Source: Rubrivivax sp. (GTDB lineage Bacteria > Pseudomonadota > Gammaproteobacteria > Burkholderiales > Burkholderiaceae_C). From it: DNA of 64,000 nucleotides. The notes beneath the pieces are model-generated. The model had not been told where the DNA came from, did no database searches, and saw nothing but the letters and a program-made list of their open reading frames with translations. Where the stretch lies: NCBI GenBank assembly GCA_030680415.1, contig JAUXVE010000056.1, forward strand, positions 54,734-118,733, in the 5' to 3' direction. Made by a program: the position numbers and the translations under genes. Of this stretch, positions 8,839-16,610 are shown in pieces; position 1 is the stretch's first letter; every line of letters starts with the position of its first letter.

Positions 8839-8852
8839 TTGATGCGGGTCAA
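8839..8852 (-). promoter_or_regulatory. FNR/Anr-like box upstream of the conduit operon
   Basis: The bases read TTGATGCGGGTCAA, nine of ten matches to the FNR consensus TTGAT-N4-ATCAA. The centre lies about 90 bases before the ATG of the undecahaem gene. A class II arrangement would place transcription start near 8804, but the expected -10 position (ACCATG on the minus strand) is poor, so the promoter itself is not confirmed. Oxygen-dependent control is an inference. Confidence 0.45.
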
Positions 8853-8894
8853 CGATTGCGGAACTTTGCTCACCGCAGCACGGCCTTTGCGGCA

Positions 8895-8927
8895 GAAAAG
8901 AGCGAAGGGACTGCAGGCAGTCCCTTC
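8895..8927 (-). terminator. Rho-independent terminator after tetrahaem gene 2
   Basis: A perfect 11-base inverted repeat (8904-8914 and 8917-8927, arms GAAGGGACTGC) has a two-base centre and is followed on the minus strand by GCTCTTTTC. It lies 62 bases beyond the stop of the tetrahaem gene. It separates the tetrahaem transcript from the conduit operon. Confidence 0.8.
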
Positions 8928-8988
8928 TTCGGTCGGCATCTCGGATTGGCGGCGCAACGCCGCTGTACCCCGCCCGGGTGGCGTCACA

Positions 8989-9714
8989 TCACTTCACGTG
9001 GCAGGTCAGGCACATGCCCGAGGCCACACCGCCGGCGCTGACCGTCTGCGCGGTGCGCAGCAGGCGCGTGCCGGCCACCGAGTCCTGGTCGTGCACGTCG
9101 TGGCAGGTGGAACACTGCAGCCTGCCGTTTTCCAGCGTCGAGGCCACGCTGTCGCCGTTGTTCCAGGTGGCCACTGTGGGGTCGGTGAAGTTCTTGCCGT
9201 CACCCGTCTCGCCGGCCGGGAAGGCGATGGAGATGGGGTGCGTGCCGCGCACGTCGAGATTGCCGCCGTCGGCAAAGGCCGGCACCTTGAACAGCGGGTT
9301 GTAGTCGTCCATGAACCAGGCACCGCCGGCGTATTTGTCGAAGGAGTCGATGCCCACCGTGCCGTCGTGGCAGCCCAGGCACAGCTTGGAATGTCCGTCG
9401 GGCTGCACCGACTGTGCGCCGCCGATCGTGCTACTCCAGGCAACGTCGTACATCGTGTAGGTGGCCGAGCTCACGGCATGGTTCCACAACAGCCCGTTCA
9501 GATAGCGCTGCGCTGCCTGGCCGTGGTCGTGCGGCACGTGGCAGACGCGGCATATCTCGTTGCGGCCGTTCCAGGGGTCGGTGGCAAAGTCGTGCGGGCT
9601 GTTCCTCACACCCTGGCCGCTGCCGAAGGCCAACACCGCGCTTGACACGGTGCCCAGCAGCAGACTCCACAGGCTTCGTTGGCAGGTCCTGGGCATGGGC
9701 ATGGGCATGGGCAT
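8989..9714 (-). CDS. Tetrahaem c-type cytochrome (paralogue 2)
   Basis: The 241-residue protein has CxxCH sites at Cys55 (CRVCH), Cys112 (CLGCH), Cys201 (CSTCH) and Cys235 (CLTCH, four residues from the C-terminus). The N-terminus is MPMPMPMP, encoded by a hexanucleotide repeat, followed by a signal-peptide-like hydrophobic segment. A GGGAG ribosome-binding site sits seven bases before the first ATG. The sequence aligns end to end with the protein at 9801-10547 (shared ICRVCHVPHDH, AQRY-NGLLWNH, SATYTMYD, DGTVGID-FDKYAGGA, CSTCHDVH), so the two arose by tandem duplication. It should be a periplasmic electron carrier. The gene is probably co-transcribed in part with its paralogue across a hairpin at 9751-9773. 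Confidence 0.88.
   Translation of the reverse strand: MPMPMPMPRTCQRSLWSLLLGTVSSAVLAFGSGQGVRNSPHDFATDPWNGRNEICRVCHVPHDHGQAAQRYLNGLLWNHAVSSATYTMYDVAWSSTIGGAQSVQPDGHSKLCLGCHDGTVGIDSFDKYAGGAWFMDDYNPLFKVPAFADGGNLDVRGTHPISIAFPAGETGDGKNFTDPTVATWNNGDSVASTLENGRLQCSTCHDVHDQDSVAGTRLLRTAQTVSAGGVASGMCLTCHVK
9691..9714 (-). repeat. Four-copy hexanucleotide repeat at a start codon
   Basis: Four tandem GGGCAT units (ATGCCC on the coding strand) form the first four Met-Pro pairs of the tetrahaem cytochrome. Each unit supplies an in-frame ATG. Copy-number change would keep the frame but alter the N-terminus and the spacing of alternative starts. Confidence 0.8.
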
Positions 9715-9750
9715 GGTTCACTCCCTCCCGACAGCCCCTTGGAAGAAGCA

Positions 9751-9773
9751 AGGGGCCCGCGCTGCGGGCCCCT
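9751..9773 (-). terminator. Hairpin between the two tetrahaem genes
   Basis: A 10-base perfect inverted repeat (AGGGGCCCGC, three-base loop) lies 28 bases after the stop of the upstream paralogue. On the minus strand it is followed by TTGCTTCTT, an imperfect T-tract, so termination may be partial. A competing stem is possible between CCCCTT at 9735 and AAGGGG ending at 9755. Confidence 0.55.
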
Positions 9774-9800
9774 GCGTCATGTCGCCGTGGGGCGATCCGT

Positions 9801-10547
9801 CTACTTGACGTGGCAGGTCAGGCAGAGGCCGGAGGCCACGCCGCCTTGTGCAACCGTCTGGGCCGCGCGCAGCAGGTGCGAACCGGTGGCGATGTTCTGG
9901 CTGTGCACGTCGTGGCAGGTCGAGCATTGCACCTTGCCGTTGTCCAGCGTCGCGGCGACCGTTTCGCCGCCGATCCAGGTGGCAATCGCCGGGTCCTTGA
10001 ACTCGTTGACGTTAGCTGCCGGGAAGGCGATCGACAGCGGGTGCGTGCCGCGCAGGTCGAGGTTGGCGCCGTCGCTGAAACCCGGGACCTTGTAGCCGGT
10101 GTCGTAGCCCGTCGCCGAGCCATCGAACCAGATCGCGCCGCCCGCGTACTTGTCGAAGGTATCGATGCCGACCGTGCCGTCGTGGCAGCTCAGGCACAGC
10201 TTGGAGGTGCCGTCAGGCTGTGCTGATTGGGCGCCGGTGATCGTGCTGCTCCACGTGTTGTCGTACATGGTGTACGTCGCGCTCGACACGCCATGATTCC
10301 ACAGCAGGCCGTTCGTGTAGCGCTGAGCCGCCTGGGAGTGATCGTGCGGCACGTGGCAGACGCGGCAGATTTCTTTGCGCCCGTTCCACGCTTCCGACAC
10401 CGCGGTGCCGGCGCCCTGGTTGCCTTTCTTGCCCATCAACCCGTCGGTGAAGTCGTGCGAACTACCGGTGATGCCCGTCTGCGCTTGCGCCAGACCGAAA
10501 GCCGCCATACCCACGATGACGGCTGCCAACTTGATAAGCTTTCTCAC
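9801..10547 (-). CDS. Tetrahaem c-type cytochrome (paralogue 1)
   Basis: The start is a GTG at 10547, placed by an AAGGAG ribosome-binding site seven bases upstream and by the signal peptide that begins there (VRKLIKLAAVIVGMAAFGLAQA). The 248-residue protein has CxxCH sites at Cys61, 118, 208 and 242. Conserved His residues in CRVCHVPHDH, LLWNHG and HDVH could be second axial ligands. Its tandem paralogue follows at 8989-9714. Upstream lies a near-consensus sigma-54 promoter, and the nearby kinase/sigma-54 activator pair points away from it, so its expression is probably tied to that two-component system. The role is inferred as a periplasmic shuttle feeding or draining the conduit. Confidence 0.9.
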   Translation of the reverse strand: MRKLIKLAAVIVGMAAFGLAQAQTGITGSSHDFTDGLMGKKGNQGAGTAVSEAWNGRKEICRVCHVPHDHSQAAQRYTNGLLWNHGVSSATYTMYDNTWSSTITGAQSAQPDGTSKLCLSCHDGTVGIDTFDKYAGGAIWFDGSATGYDTGYKVPGFSDGANLDLRGTHPLSIAFPAANVNEFKDPAIATWIGGETVAATLDNGKVQCSTCHDVHSQNIATGSHLLRAAQTVAQGGVASGLCLTCHVK

Positions 10548-10648
10548 TTTCAACTCCTTGTGTAAGGTTTGATCTCTTTCAGCTGCTTGCCAGCGCCACG
10601 AGACTTTCGGTTTGATGGACCCAATTTCCGCAGCACGCAATCTGGTAA

Positions 10649-10664
10649 AGCATTCGCCGTGCCA
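10649..10664 (-). promoter_or_regulatory. Sigma-54 (-24/-12) promoter of the tetrahaem gene
   Basis: The minus strand reads TGGCACGGCGAATGCT. This matches TGGCACR-N4-TTGCW at every position but one (A for the first T of the -12 box), with the required 10-base spacing between GG and GC. Transcription would begin near 10639, about 92 bases before the GTG start. A sigma-54 activator gene lies 2.6 kb away. Confidence 0.72.
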
Positions 10665-10700
10665 AGAAAAAACTTCATTGGAATCATGGGCTTGCGTTTT

Positions 10701-10743
10701 GCTCAGCAGCTGAGCCGTGTCAGATTGGCATGATGATTTGCCA
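10701..10743. promoter_or_regulatory. Candidate enhancer palindromes for the sigma-54 activator
   Basis: Two dyads lie upstream of the -24 element: GCTCAG-CAG-CTGAGC (10701-10715, perfect) and TGGCAAATCATCATGCCA (10726-10743, arms TGGCA/TGCCA). Their centres are about 69 and 96 bases upstream of the inferred start, in the usual range for NtrC-family enhancer sites. No protein-binding evidence exists. The rest of 10548-10945 shows no gene. Confidence 0.4.
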
Positions 10744-10945
10744 GCTTGACAAACCCGCCAGTGCACCGAGGACGGCTCGCTGCGCTGCAGCCAGGCTGCG
10801 CCGGCCAGGTCGCGGAGCCGGCTGCGTGCCGAGCGCGGTCTGCATCAGTGGCGTGGACGCTCGAGCACGCCTGGGCTCGGCTCCGCCACCGGGATTCACC
10901 GTGGACTGCAGCCGGGCCGGGCCGCCGCCCCGGCCCCGGGAGCGC

Positions 10946-11383
10946 TCAGTACAGCGAGGCCCGAAGCCGCCCGGCGCCGCGCCCCATGGCCACGCTGCAC
11001 AGGTCGCCGGCATGGCACAGCACCCGCTGCGCCAGGTCGGCCGCGGCGGCCGCGCTCTTGGGCTGGCTCCACACCGGCACGTACACGGTGCCACCGGTAG
11101 CCGAAGGGCCATCGGCTGCGGGGCCGTCGTCGAGCAGTCGGGCCAGGTCGTCGCAGCGCAGGTAGAGCACACCGTCGGCTTCGCGGCTGTAGTCGCAAAG
11201 CCAATGGCGGTGGGCGTCGGCGCGCCGCGCCTCGTCGAGCACCGGCCGCCAGCCCGCGGGCTGGGCCAGCGCTGCGGCGGCCAGGCCCAGCAGCACCAGC
11301 GCCACCAGGCTGCCGCGCAAGCCCTTCCCCAGTTCCCTGCCCAGCCCCGTGCCGTAGGCCCTGCCGATGCCGACCGCGTCCAT
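10946..11383 (-). CDS. Small secreted protein of unknown function, Cys-containing
   Basis: A 145-residue protein starts at ATG 11383 with a GGGAG ribosome-binding site. A hydrophobic segment (GSLVALVLLGLAAAALA, residues 24-40) predicts export or an N-terminal anchor. The mature part has four Cys in two pairs (LCDYSREADGVLYLRC and LCHAGDLC), which could form disulfides. LCHAGDLC is not a haem motif. It lies between the tetrahaem genes and the divergent two-component system, so it may belong to the same regulon. I do not recognise the family. Confidence 0.6.
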   Translation of the reverse strand: MDAVGIGRAYGTGLGRELGKGLRGSLVALVLLGLAAAALAQPAGWRPVLDEARRADAHRHWLCDYSREADGVLYLRCDDLARLLDDGPAADGPSATGGTVYVPVWSQPKSAAAAADLAQRVLCHAGDLCSVAMGRGAGRLRASLY

Positions 11384-11689
11384 GCGCTTGCTCCCGCCTG
11401 GGTGGTGGCGTTCGAAGCGGCGGCGCCGTGGCGCCGGGCGGCCCAAGAGGAAGTGGGAAGTGCCGGCCCGTTCCGAACGGTCCCGGCGGCCAGGCCGCGC
11501 GCCGGAGATCCTGTCCGTATATCGGCCAAAGGCGGCAAAGCTTGATCTAACCGGGGTCGGCACCGGCCTGGGGGGGTGGAAAATTCGCGGCCATGCGCGG
11601 CGGCCGCCTGGGCGGCTGCCAAACGGGCCGACCAGCCGACTCAGGCGCTGCGGACGCAGCCTTCCTGGGCGCCGGAAGGTCCATTTGCA
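11384..11689. other. Divergent intergenic region
   Basis: These 306 bases separate the small secreted-protein gene from the sensor-kinase gene and must hold both promoters. It is GC-rich. I found no convincing -35/-10, sigma-54 or FNR motif, and no likely gene. Confidence 0.4.
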
Positions 11690-13270
11690 ATGATTGGCAT
11701 GAAGATCAGTCTCGACCGCATCACGTCGGTTTCGTTTGCCGTCTACTTCCTGGGTGTGCTCACCATCGGGAGCCTGTCGATCTGGCACACGCAGAACATG
11801 ATGAACAAGACGGTGGCGATTGCCGAAGAGAGCCGCGACGTCGACTTCATCAACCAGTTGCTGGGCAAGACGTCGAGCATGGTGCAGGCGCTGCAGGGGC
11901 GCGTGCCAGCAGGCTCGGGCACGGCGCCGGCGCGCGCGCTGGCACTGGCCGACGAGATCGAGGACGAGATCGACCGCTATATCAAGAGCCACGACACGCG
12001 CCGCAGCCACGACATCAGCGAAGAGCTGACTCAGGTGGCGCAGCTGCATGAAAGCTTGCAGCAACTGCGGCAGGTTTCATACACCACCGACGCCCCCGAC
12101 ACCATGCGCCTGGCCCTGCTGGAACAGCACGCCGGCGCGCTGGAAAGCCGCGTGCGCCGCGTCAACCAGCTGCACTTCGAATACATCGGCCGCGACGTGG
12201 AGCGCGTGCGCGAGAGCATGTCTTCGATCCTTGTGCTGTACGTGGTGTTTTCGGTGCTGGGCATGGCCTTGCTGGTCGTCAGCTACCGCATGCATTCGCG
12301 GCATGTGGTGCAGCCAGTGCAGTTGCTTCAGACCTCGGCCGAAAGGGTGGCTGGCGGCGACCTGGGGGTGCGCCTGCAGACCGACTCGAGGACCGAAATC
12401 GGTGCGCTCTACCGCGCCTTCAACCGCATGATCGAGCAGCTGCAGGCGCAGGACCGGCAGCAGCGGCAGTCGCAGCAGTTGCTGGAAGAGAAGGTGCACG
12501 AGCGCACGCTGCAGCTCGGGCAGACACACCGTTCGCTGCAGGCCGCGCAGGCCGATCTGATGCGCATGGAAAAGGCGGCCATGCTGGGGCAGATCGCCAC
12601 CAGCGTGAACCACGAGGTACGCACGCCGCTGAATGCGCTTTACATGAACGTGCAGCTCATCAAGCGTTCGCTCGAAAGCAGCCGCGCCGGGGTGGCCACC
12701 GAACGGCGTTCGCACCAACAGGAGGTGCTGGAGCGCATCGGCACCGTCAACCACGAGGTGGCCCGCATCAGCGACATGCTGGAAGAGTTCGTGAACTATG
12801 CGCGCCTGCCAGCGCCGGTGCTGGAGGCCACCGACCCGAACCGGCTGGTCAACCATGTGGCCGACATGCTGCGCGCTCGGGCCGCGCAGTCGAAGGTGCA
12901 GATCGGGCTGGAACTGGCCGCCCCGGCGCCGGCGGTGCAGGCCGACGAGAACAAGCTCACGCAGGTGCTGGTGAACCTGGCCACGAATGCCCTCCAGGCC
13001 ATGCCGGACGGCGGCACACTCACGCTGGCCACGGCCGCCGACGGTGGCGAAATCAAAGTCACCGTGGCCGACACCGGTTCGGGCATCGCGCCGGAACACC
13101 TGGGCAGGATCTTCCAGCCGTTCTTCACAACCAAGCCGCGAGGTCTGGGCTTCGGCCTGGCCATCGTGCAGCGCATCGTGGAACAGCACGGTGGGCAGAT
13201 CGAGTGCCAGAGCCGGGCCGGCGCCGGTACGGTCTTCACGATACGGCTGCCGCTGGCCGCAGCGGCTTGA
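11690..13270 (+). CDS. Membrane sensor histidine kinase
   Basis: The start at ATG 11690 follows a GGAAGG site by ten bases and gives 526 residues. A second ATG at 11699 is possible. The order is TM1 (about residues 12-31), a periplasmic sensing region of some 155 residues, TM2 (about 188-210), a HAMP domain, a coiled coil (LEEKVHERTLQLGQTHRSLQ), then HisKA with the H-box SVNHEVRTPLNALYM and an HATPase_c domain (N-box NKLTQVLVNLATNALQAMP, G-boxes DTGSGIAPEH and GLGFGLAIVQ). It should phosphorylate the response regulator whose gene begins 12 bases after its stop. The sensed signal is unknown. The periplasmic domain has no Cys or haem motif. Proximity suggests control of the tetrahaem genes. Confidence 0.9.
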   Translation: MIGMKISLDRITSVSFAVYFLGVLTIGSLSIWHTQNMMNKTVAIAEESRDVDFINQLLGKTSSMVQALQGRVPAGSGTAPARALALADEIEDEIDRYIKSHDTRRSHDISEELTQVAQLHESLQQLRQVSYTTDAPDTMRLALLEQHAGALESRVRRVNQLHFEYIGRDVERVRESMSSILVLYVVFSVLGMALLVVSYRMHSRHVVQPVQLLQTSAERVAGGDLGVRLQTDSRTEIGALYRAFNRMIEQLQAQDRQQRQSQQLLEEKVHERTLQLGQTHRSLQAAQADLMRMEKAAMLGQIATSVNHEVRTPLNALYMNVQLIKRSLESSRAGVATERRSHQQEVLERIGTVNHEVARISDMLEEFVNYARLPAPVLEATDPNRLVNHVADMLRARAAQSKVQIGLELAAPAPAVQADENKLTQVLVNLATNALQAMPDGGTLTLATAADGGEIKVTVADTGSGIAPEHLGRIFQPFFTTKPRGLGFGLAIVQRIVEQHGGQIECQSRAGAGTVFTIRLPLAAAA

Positions 13271-13282
13271 ATGAAGGTGGGC

Positions 13283-14638
13283 ATGAACGCAAGCGTCTTG
13301 ATCGTCGACGATGACCAGTTGACCCGGGAAACCCTGGCCCGCGCCTTCGGGAGCGAGTACCAGGTGACCACCGCCAGCGACGGCCACGAGGCGCTGGCCA
13401 TGCTGGAACGCCAGCCCTGCGATCTGGTGCTTTCAGACATGACCATGCCGGGGCTGGACGGGCTGGGTCTGCTGGAAAGACTGAACCGGACCGAGCACCC
13501 GCCGGCGCTGATCTTCATCACCGGCAGTTCTTCGGTGGACACGGCAGTGAAGGCCATGAAGCTGGGCGCCCACGACTACATCACCAAGCCGGTGAACCTG
13601 GACCGCCTGGGGCTGCTGATGGCCAAGGCGCTGGAGACGCGTTCGCTGCGCGAGGAGAATACGCGCCTGAAACGCAGCCTGCGCGAATCGCAGACCGACC
13701 TGAAGATCGTCGGCCAGTGCCCGGCGATGCAGAAGATCGTGGCCATGGCCACCCGCGTGGCCGCCACCGACGCCAGCGTGCTGATCGAGGGCGAAAGCGG
13801 CACCGGCAAGGAACTCATTGCCAGCCTCATTCACTACGACAGCCCGCGGGCGGCGCACCCGTTCGTCAAGGTCAACTGCGCAGCCTTCGCCGAGGGGGTG
13901 CTGGAGTCCGAACTGTTCGGCCACGAGCGTGGCGCCTTCACCGGCGCCGTGGCGCAGCGCAAGGGCCGATTCGAGATGGCGCACCGCGGCACGCTGTTTC
14001 TGGACGAGATCGGCGACCTGCCGGCCTCGGCACAGGTCAAGCTGCTGCGCTTTCTGCAGGAGCGCACCTTCGAACGCGTGGGCAGCGGCGCCACCATGAA
14101 GGTCGACGTGCGCATCCTTTCGGCCACCCACTGCAACCTGGAAGAACGGGTGCGTGCCGGGACCTTCCGCGAAGACCTGTACTACCGGTTGCGCGTGGTT
14201 CGCATCGTGACACCGCCGCTGCGCGAACGGCAGGCCGACCTGGACGCGCTGATCGACCACTTTCTGCACCATTACAGCCGCCTGCACCACCGGCCGGCCG
14301 ATACGCTGGCGCCCGATGTGCGCCACCTGCTGCGTTCGCACAACTGGCCGGGCAATATCCGCGAGCTGATGAACTGCGTGGAGAGCATGGTCGTCATGGC
14401 CAAGGGCAAACGCATCGACATGGAGGATGTGCCCGACCACCTGCTCGCGGCCTGCGAGTCGGCATCGGCCGGAGCGGCGCCCCACGGCCTGATCGAGGAT
14501 CTGGAGCATCAGACCATCGTGGACGTGCTGCAACGCACGCATGGCAACAAGTCCGAGGCGGCGCGCATCCTCGGCATCGGCTTGCGCACGCTGTACCGCA
14601 AGCTCGAAAGATGGGGCAACGAATCGACCGCGGCCTGA
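13283..14638 (+). CDS. Sigma-54-dependent NtrC-family response regulator
   Basis: ATG 13283 is preferred because GAAGG lies five bases before it. An ATG at 13271 abuts the kinase stop. The 451-residue protein has a receiver domain (VLIVDDDQ, phosphoacceptor Asp in [10 protein letters not shown], Lys in ITKPVN), an AAA+ domain with Walker A GESGTGKE, the sigma-54 contact loop GAFTGA and Walker B TLFLDEIG, and a Fis-type HTH at the C-terminus ([21 protein letters not shown]). GAFTGA means it activates sigma-54 promoters. The best such promoter in the window is at 10649-10664, in front of the tetrahaem cytochrome gene. Confidence 0.93.
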   Translation: MNASVLIVDDDQLTRETLARAFGSEYQVTTASDGHEALAMLERQPCDLVLSDMTMPGLDGLGLLERLNRTEHPPALIFITGSSSVDTAVKAMKLGAHDYITKPVNLDRLGLLMAKALETRSLREENTRLKRSLRESQTDLKIVGQCPAMQKIVAMATRVAATDASVLIEGESGTGKELIASLIHYDSPRAAHPFVKVNCAAFAEGVLESELFGHERGAFTGAVAQRKGRFEMAHRGTLFLDEIGDLPASAQVKLLRFLQERTFERVGSGATMKVDVRILSATHCNLEERVRAGTFREDLYYRLRVVRIVTPPLRERQADLDALIDHFLHHYSRLHHRPADTLAPDVRHLLRSHNWPGNIRELMNCVESMVVMAKGKRIDMEDVPDHLLAACESASAGAAPHGLIEDLEHQTIVDVLQRTHGNKSEAARILGIGLRTLYRKLERWGNESTAA

Positions 14639-14763
14639 AATTCCCTGGCGCCCGAAAGGCCTGTCCAGGCCTGCAACGACCCCAGAGTGGCGGGGCGTGG
14701 CAGCCTGCAGCGATAACTGACGCGCAACGACCGCGCGGCTGCTGAAGGCGATTGCCGCTGTCC

Positions 14764-16482
14764 ATGCGCGTCCTCTTCCTCAGCCACGCTTTCAACAGCC
14801 TCACGCAGCGCCTGTACGACGAACTGCTGCAGCAAGGGCACGAGGTCTCGGTCGAGTTCGACATCAACGATGCGGTCACCGAAGAGGCGGTGGCGTTGTG
14901 GCGGCCGGAGCTGATCGTGGCGCCTTTCCTCAAGCGCCGCATCCCCGACAGCGTGTGGCGGCGCCACCGCTGTCTTGTGGTCCACCCCGGCCCGGCGGGC
15001 GACCGCGGGCCTTCGGCACTGGACTGGGCCATTCTCGAAGGCGCTGCCGACTGGGGCGTGACGGTGATCGAGGCGAATGGCGAATTCGACGCCGGCCCGG
15101 TGTGGGCCAGCGTGGGCTTTGCCATGCGCCCGGCCCCCAAGAGCAGCCTGTACCGGCACGAGGTGACCGAGGCCGCCGTGGCGGCCCTGCGCCAAGCGCT
15201 GCAGCGCCTGGCCGCAGGCAATGCGCCGCAGCCGGCCGAAGCCTTGCCCGGTTCGACCCGCGGCCGCGCCAGGCCGCCGATGCGCCAGGCCGATCGCACC
15301 ATCGACTGGGCCCGCGGCGACACCGACTTGGTGCTGCGCAAGCTGCATGCGTCAGACGGCGCGCCCGGCGTGCTGGACGAAGTGCTGGGCGTGTCGGCGT
15401 TCCTGCACGGCGCGCACCGCGAAGGCGTACTGCGCAGCGACGCGCCGCCCGGCAGCGTAGTTGCGCAGCGCAGCGGCGCCGTCTTGCGCGCCACGCGGGA
15501 CGGTGCGGTGTGGATCACCCACCTGCGCCGTGCCGACGGCGGCGAGCCGGCTTTCAAGCTGCCCGCAGCCATGGTGCTGGGGGCAAGGCTCGCAGACGTC
15601 CCGGAACGTGCTCTGGCACCCGACGCGTCCGTGCACGCACCCACCTGGCGCGAGATCCGCTACGAGGAAACGGGCGACGTGGGCTGGCTGCATTTCGCCT
15701 TCCACAACGGTGCCATGGGCACGGCGCAGTGCCAGCGGCTCGCGGCCGCGCTGCGCGTCGCCAAGGCACGGCCGACGCGCGTCATCGTGCTCGCCGGCGG
15801 GCCGGACTTCTGGAGCAACGGCATCCACCTCAACCTGATCGAGGCCCACCCGCAGCCGGCCGACGAGTCGTGGCGCAACATCAACGCCATGAACGACCTG
15901 GTGCTGGAGATCCTGCTCGCCGATCGGCAGTTCACCGTTGCCGCCATGGCGGGCAACGCCGGTGCCGGCGGCGCCTTCCTGGCGCTGGCTGCGGACCGCG
16001 TGTGGGCGCGCGACGGCGTGCTGCTCAACCCGCACTACAAGAGCATGGGCAACCTCTATGGGTCGGAGTACTGGACCTATCTGCTGCCGCGACGCGTGGC
16101 GCCCGAGGCGGCACGCGCGCTGATGCAGGATCGGCTGCCGGTGAGCGCCGCCCAGGCCGCTGCGCTGGGACTCGTCGACGCGCACTTCGGCGCCGACCAC
16201 GCCTCGTTCCATGCCGAAGTGGCGGCGCGGGCGCAGGCCCTGGCCGCCGACCCCGCCTTTGCACAGGCCCTGCAGGCCAGGAACCGGCGGCGCGTGGCCG
16301 ACGAAGCCACCAAGCCTCTGGCTGCTTACCGCGCCGAGGAACTGGAGCGCATGAAGCTCAACTTCTACGGCTTCGACTCCAGCTACCACGTCGCACGGCA
16401 TGCCTTCGTGGCCAAGGTGCCGCGCTCGCGCACGCCGCTGTGGCTGGCGAGGCACCGGGCGCAAATACCAAGGCCCCGCTGA
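14764..16482 (+). CDS. hoxX: HoxX-type hydrogenase maturation protein
   Basis: The start ATG 14764 gives the typical N-terminus MRVLFLSHAFNSLTQRL (572 residues). A TTG at 14752 is less likely. The N-terminal half is a formyltransferase domain with HPGPAGDRGPSALDWAI. The C-terminal half is an enoyl-CoA hydratase/isomerase-like domain (VLAGGPDFWSNGIHLNLIEA, AGNAGAGGAFLALAADRVW). Known HoxX proteins use formyl-tetrahydrofolate to make the CO ligand of O2-tolerant [NiFe]-hydrogenases. No hydrogenase structural or hyp gene is in this window. The gene stands alone after the two-component system and ends within a hairpin that may terminate it. Confidence 0.9.
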   Translation: MRVLFLSHAFNSLTQRLYDELLQQGHEVSVEFDINDAVTEEAVALWRPELIVAPFLKRRIPDSVWRRHRCLVVHPGPAGDRGPSALDWAILEGAADWGVTVIEANGEFDAGPVWASVGFAMRPAPKSSLYRHEVTEAAVAALRQALQRLAAGNAPQPAEALPGSTRGRARPPMRQADRTIDWARGDTDLVLRKLHASDGAPGVLDEVLGVSAFLHGAHREGVLRSDAPPGSVVAQRSGAVLRATRDGAVWITHLRRADGGEPAFKLPAAMVLGARLADVPERALAPDASVHAPTWREIRYEETGDVGWLHFAFHNGAMGTAQCQRLAAALRVAKARPTRVIVLAGGPDFWSNGIHLNLIEAHPQPADESWRNINAMNDLVLEILLADRQFTVAAMAGNAGAGGAFLALAADRVWARDGVLLNPHYKSMGNLYGSEYWTYLLPRRVAPEAARALMQDRLPVSAAQAAALGLVDAHFGADHASFHAEVAARAQALAADPAFAQALQARNRRRVADEATKPLAAYRAEELERMKLNFYGFDSSYHVARHAFVAKVPRSRTPLWLARHRAQIPRPR

Positions 16483-16596
16483 GCGGGGCGGGGTCCTGCC
16501 CCCTCTCCCGCCTGGGCGGGAGAGGGTTGGGGTGAGGGTGGGAACCGCGGCACTCCACCGCCCTCACCCCTGCCCTCTCCCGCAAGCGGGAGAGGG
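16473..16596. repeat. Dispersed hairpin repeat (CCCTCTCCC type)
   Basis: Four nested inverted repeats fill the gap between convergent genes. GCCCCGC/GCGGGGC (16473-16489) spans the hoxX stop. The others are CCCTCTCCCGC...GCGGGAGAGGG (16501-16526), GGGGTGAGGG/CCCTCACCCC (16529-16538 with 16561-16570) and CCCTCTCCCGC/GCGGGAGAGGG (16573-16596). This matches the common intergenic REP-like element of proteobacteria. It probably also acts as a bidirectional terminator, although no T-tract follows. Confidence 0.75.
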
Positions 16597-16610
16597 AGTG
16601 CCCCGATTGC

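Noticed and set aside
10726..10743. TGGCA...TGCCA considered as a sigma-54 promoter
   Set aside because: The GG-to-GC spacing is one base too long in both orientations, so it is kept only as a candidate enhancer site.
10720..11622. Overlapping frames on both strands around 10.7-11.6 kb
   Set aside because: They conflict with the better supported gene at 10946-11383, which has a ribosome-binding site and a signal segment.
16473..16596. CRISPR-like or tRNA-like structure in the hairpin repeat
   Set aside because: There are no regularly spaced direct repeats and no cloverleaf. The pattern is nested inverted repeats of the REP type.
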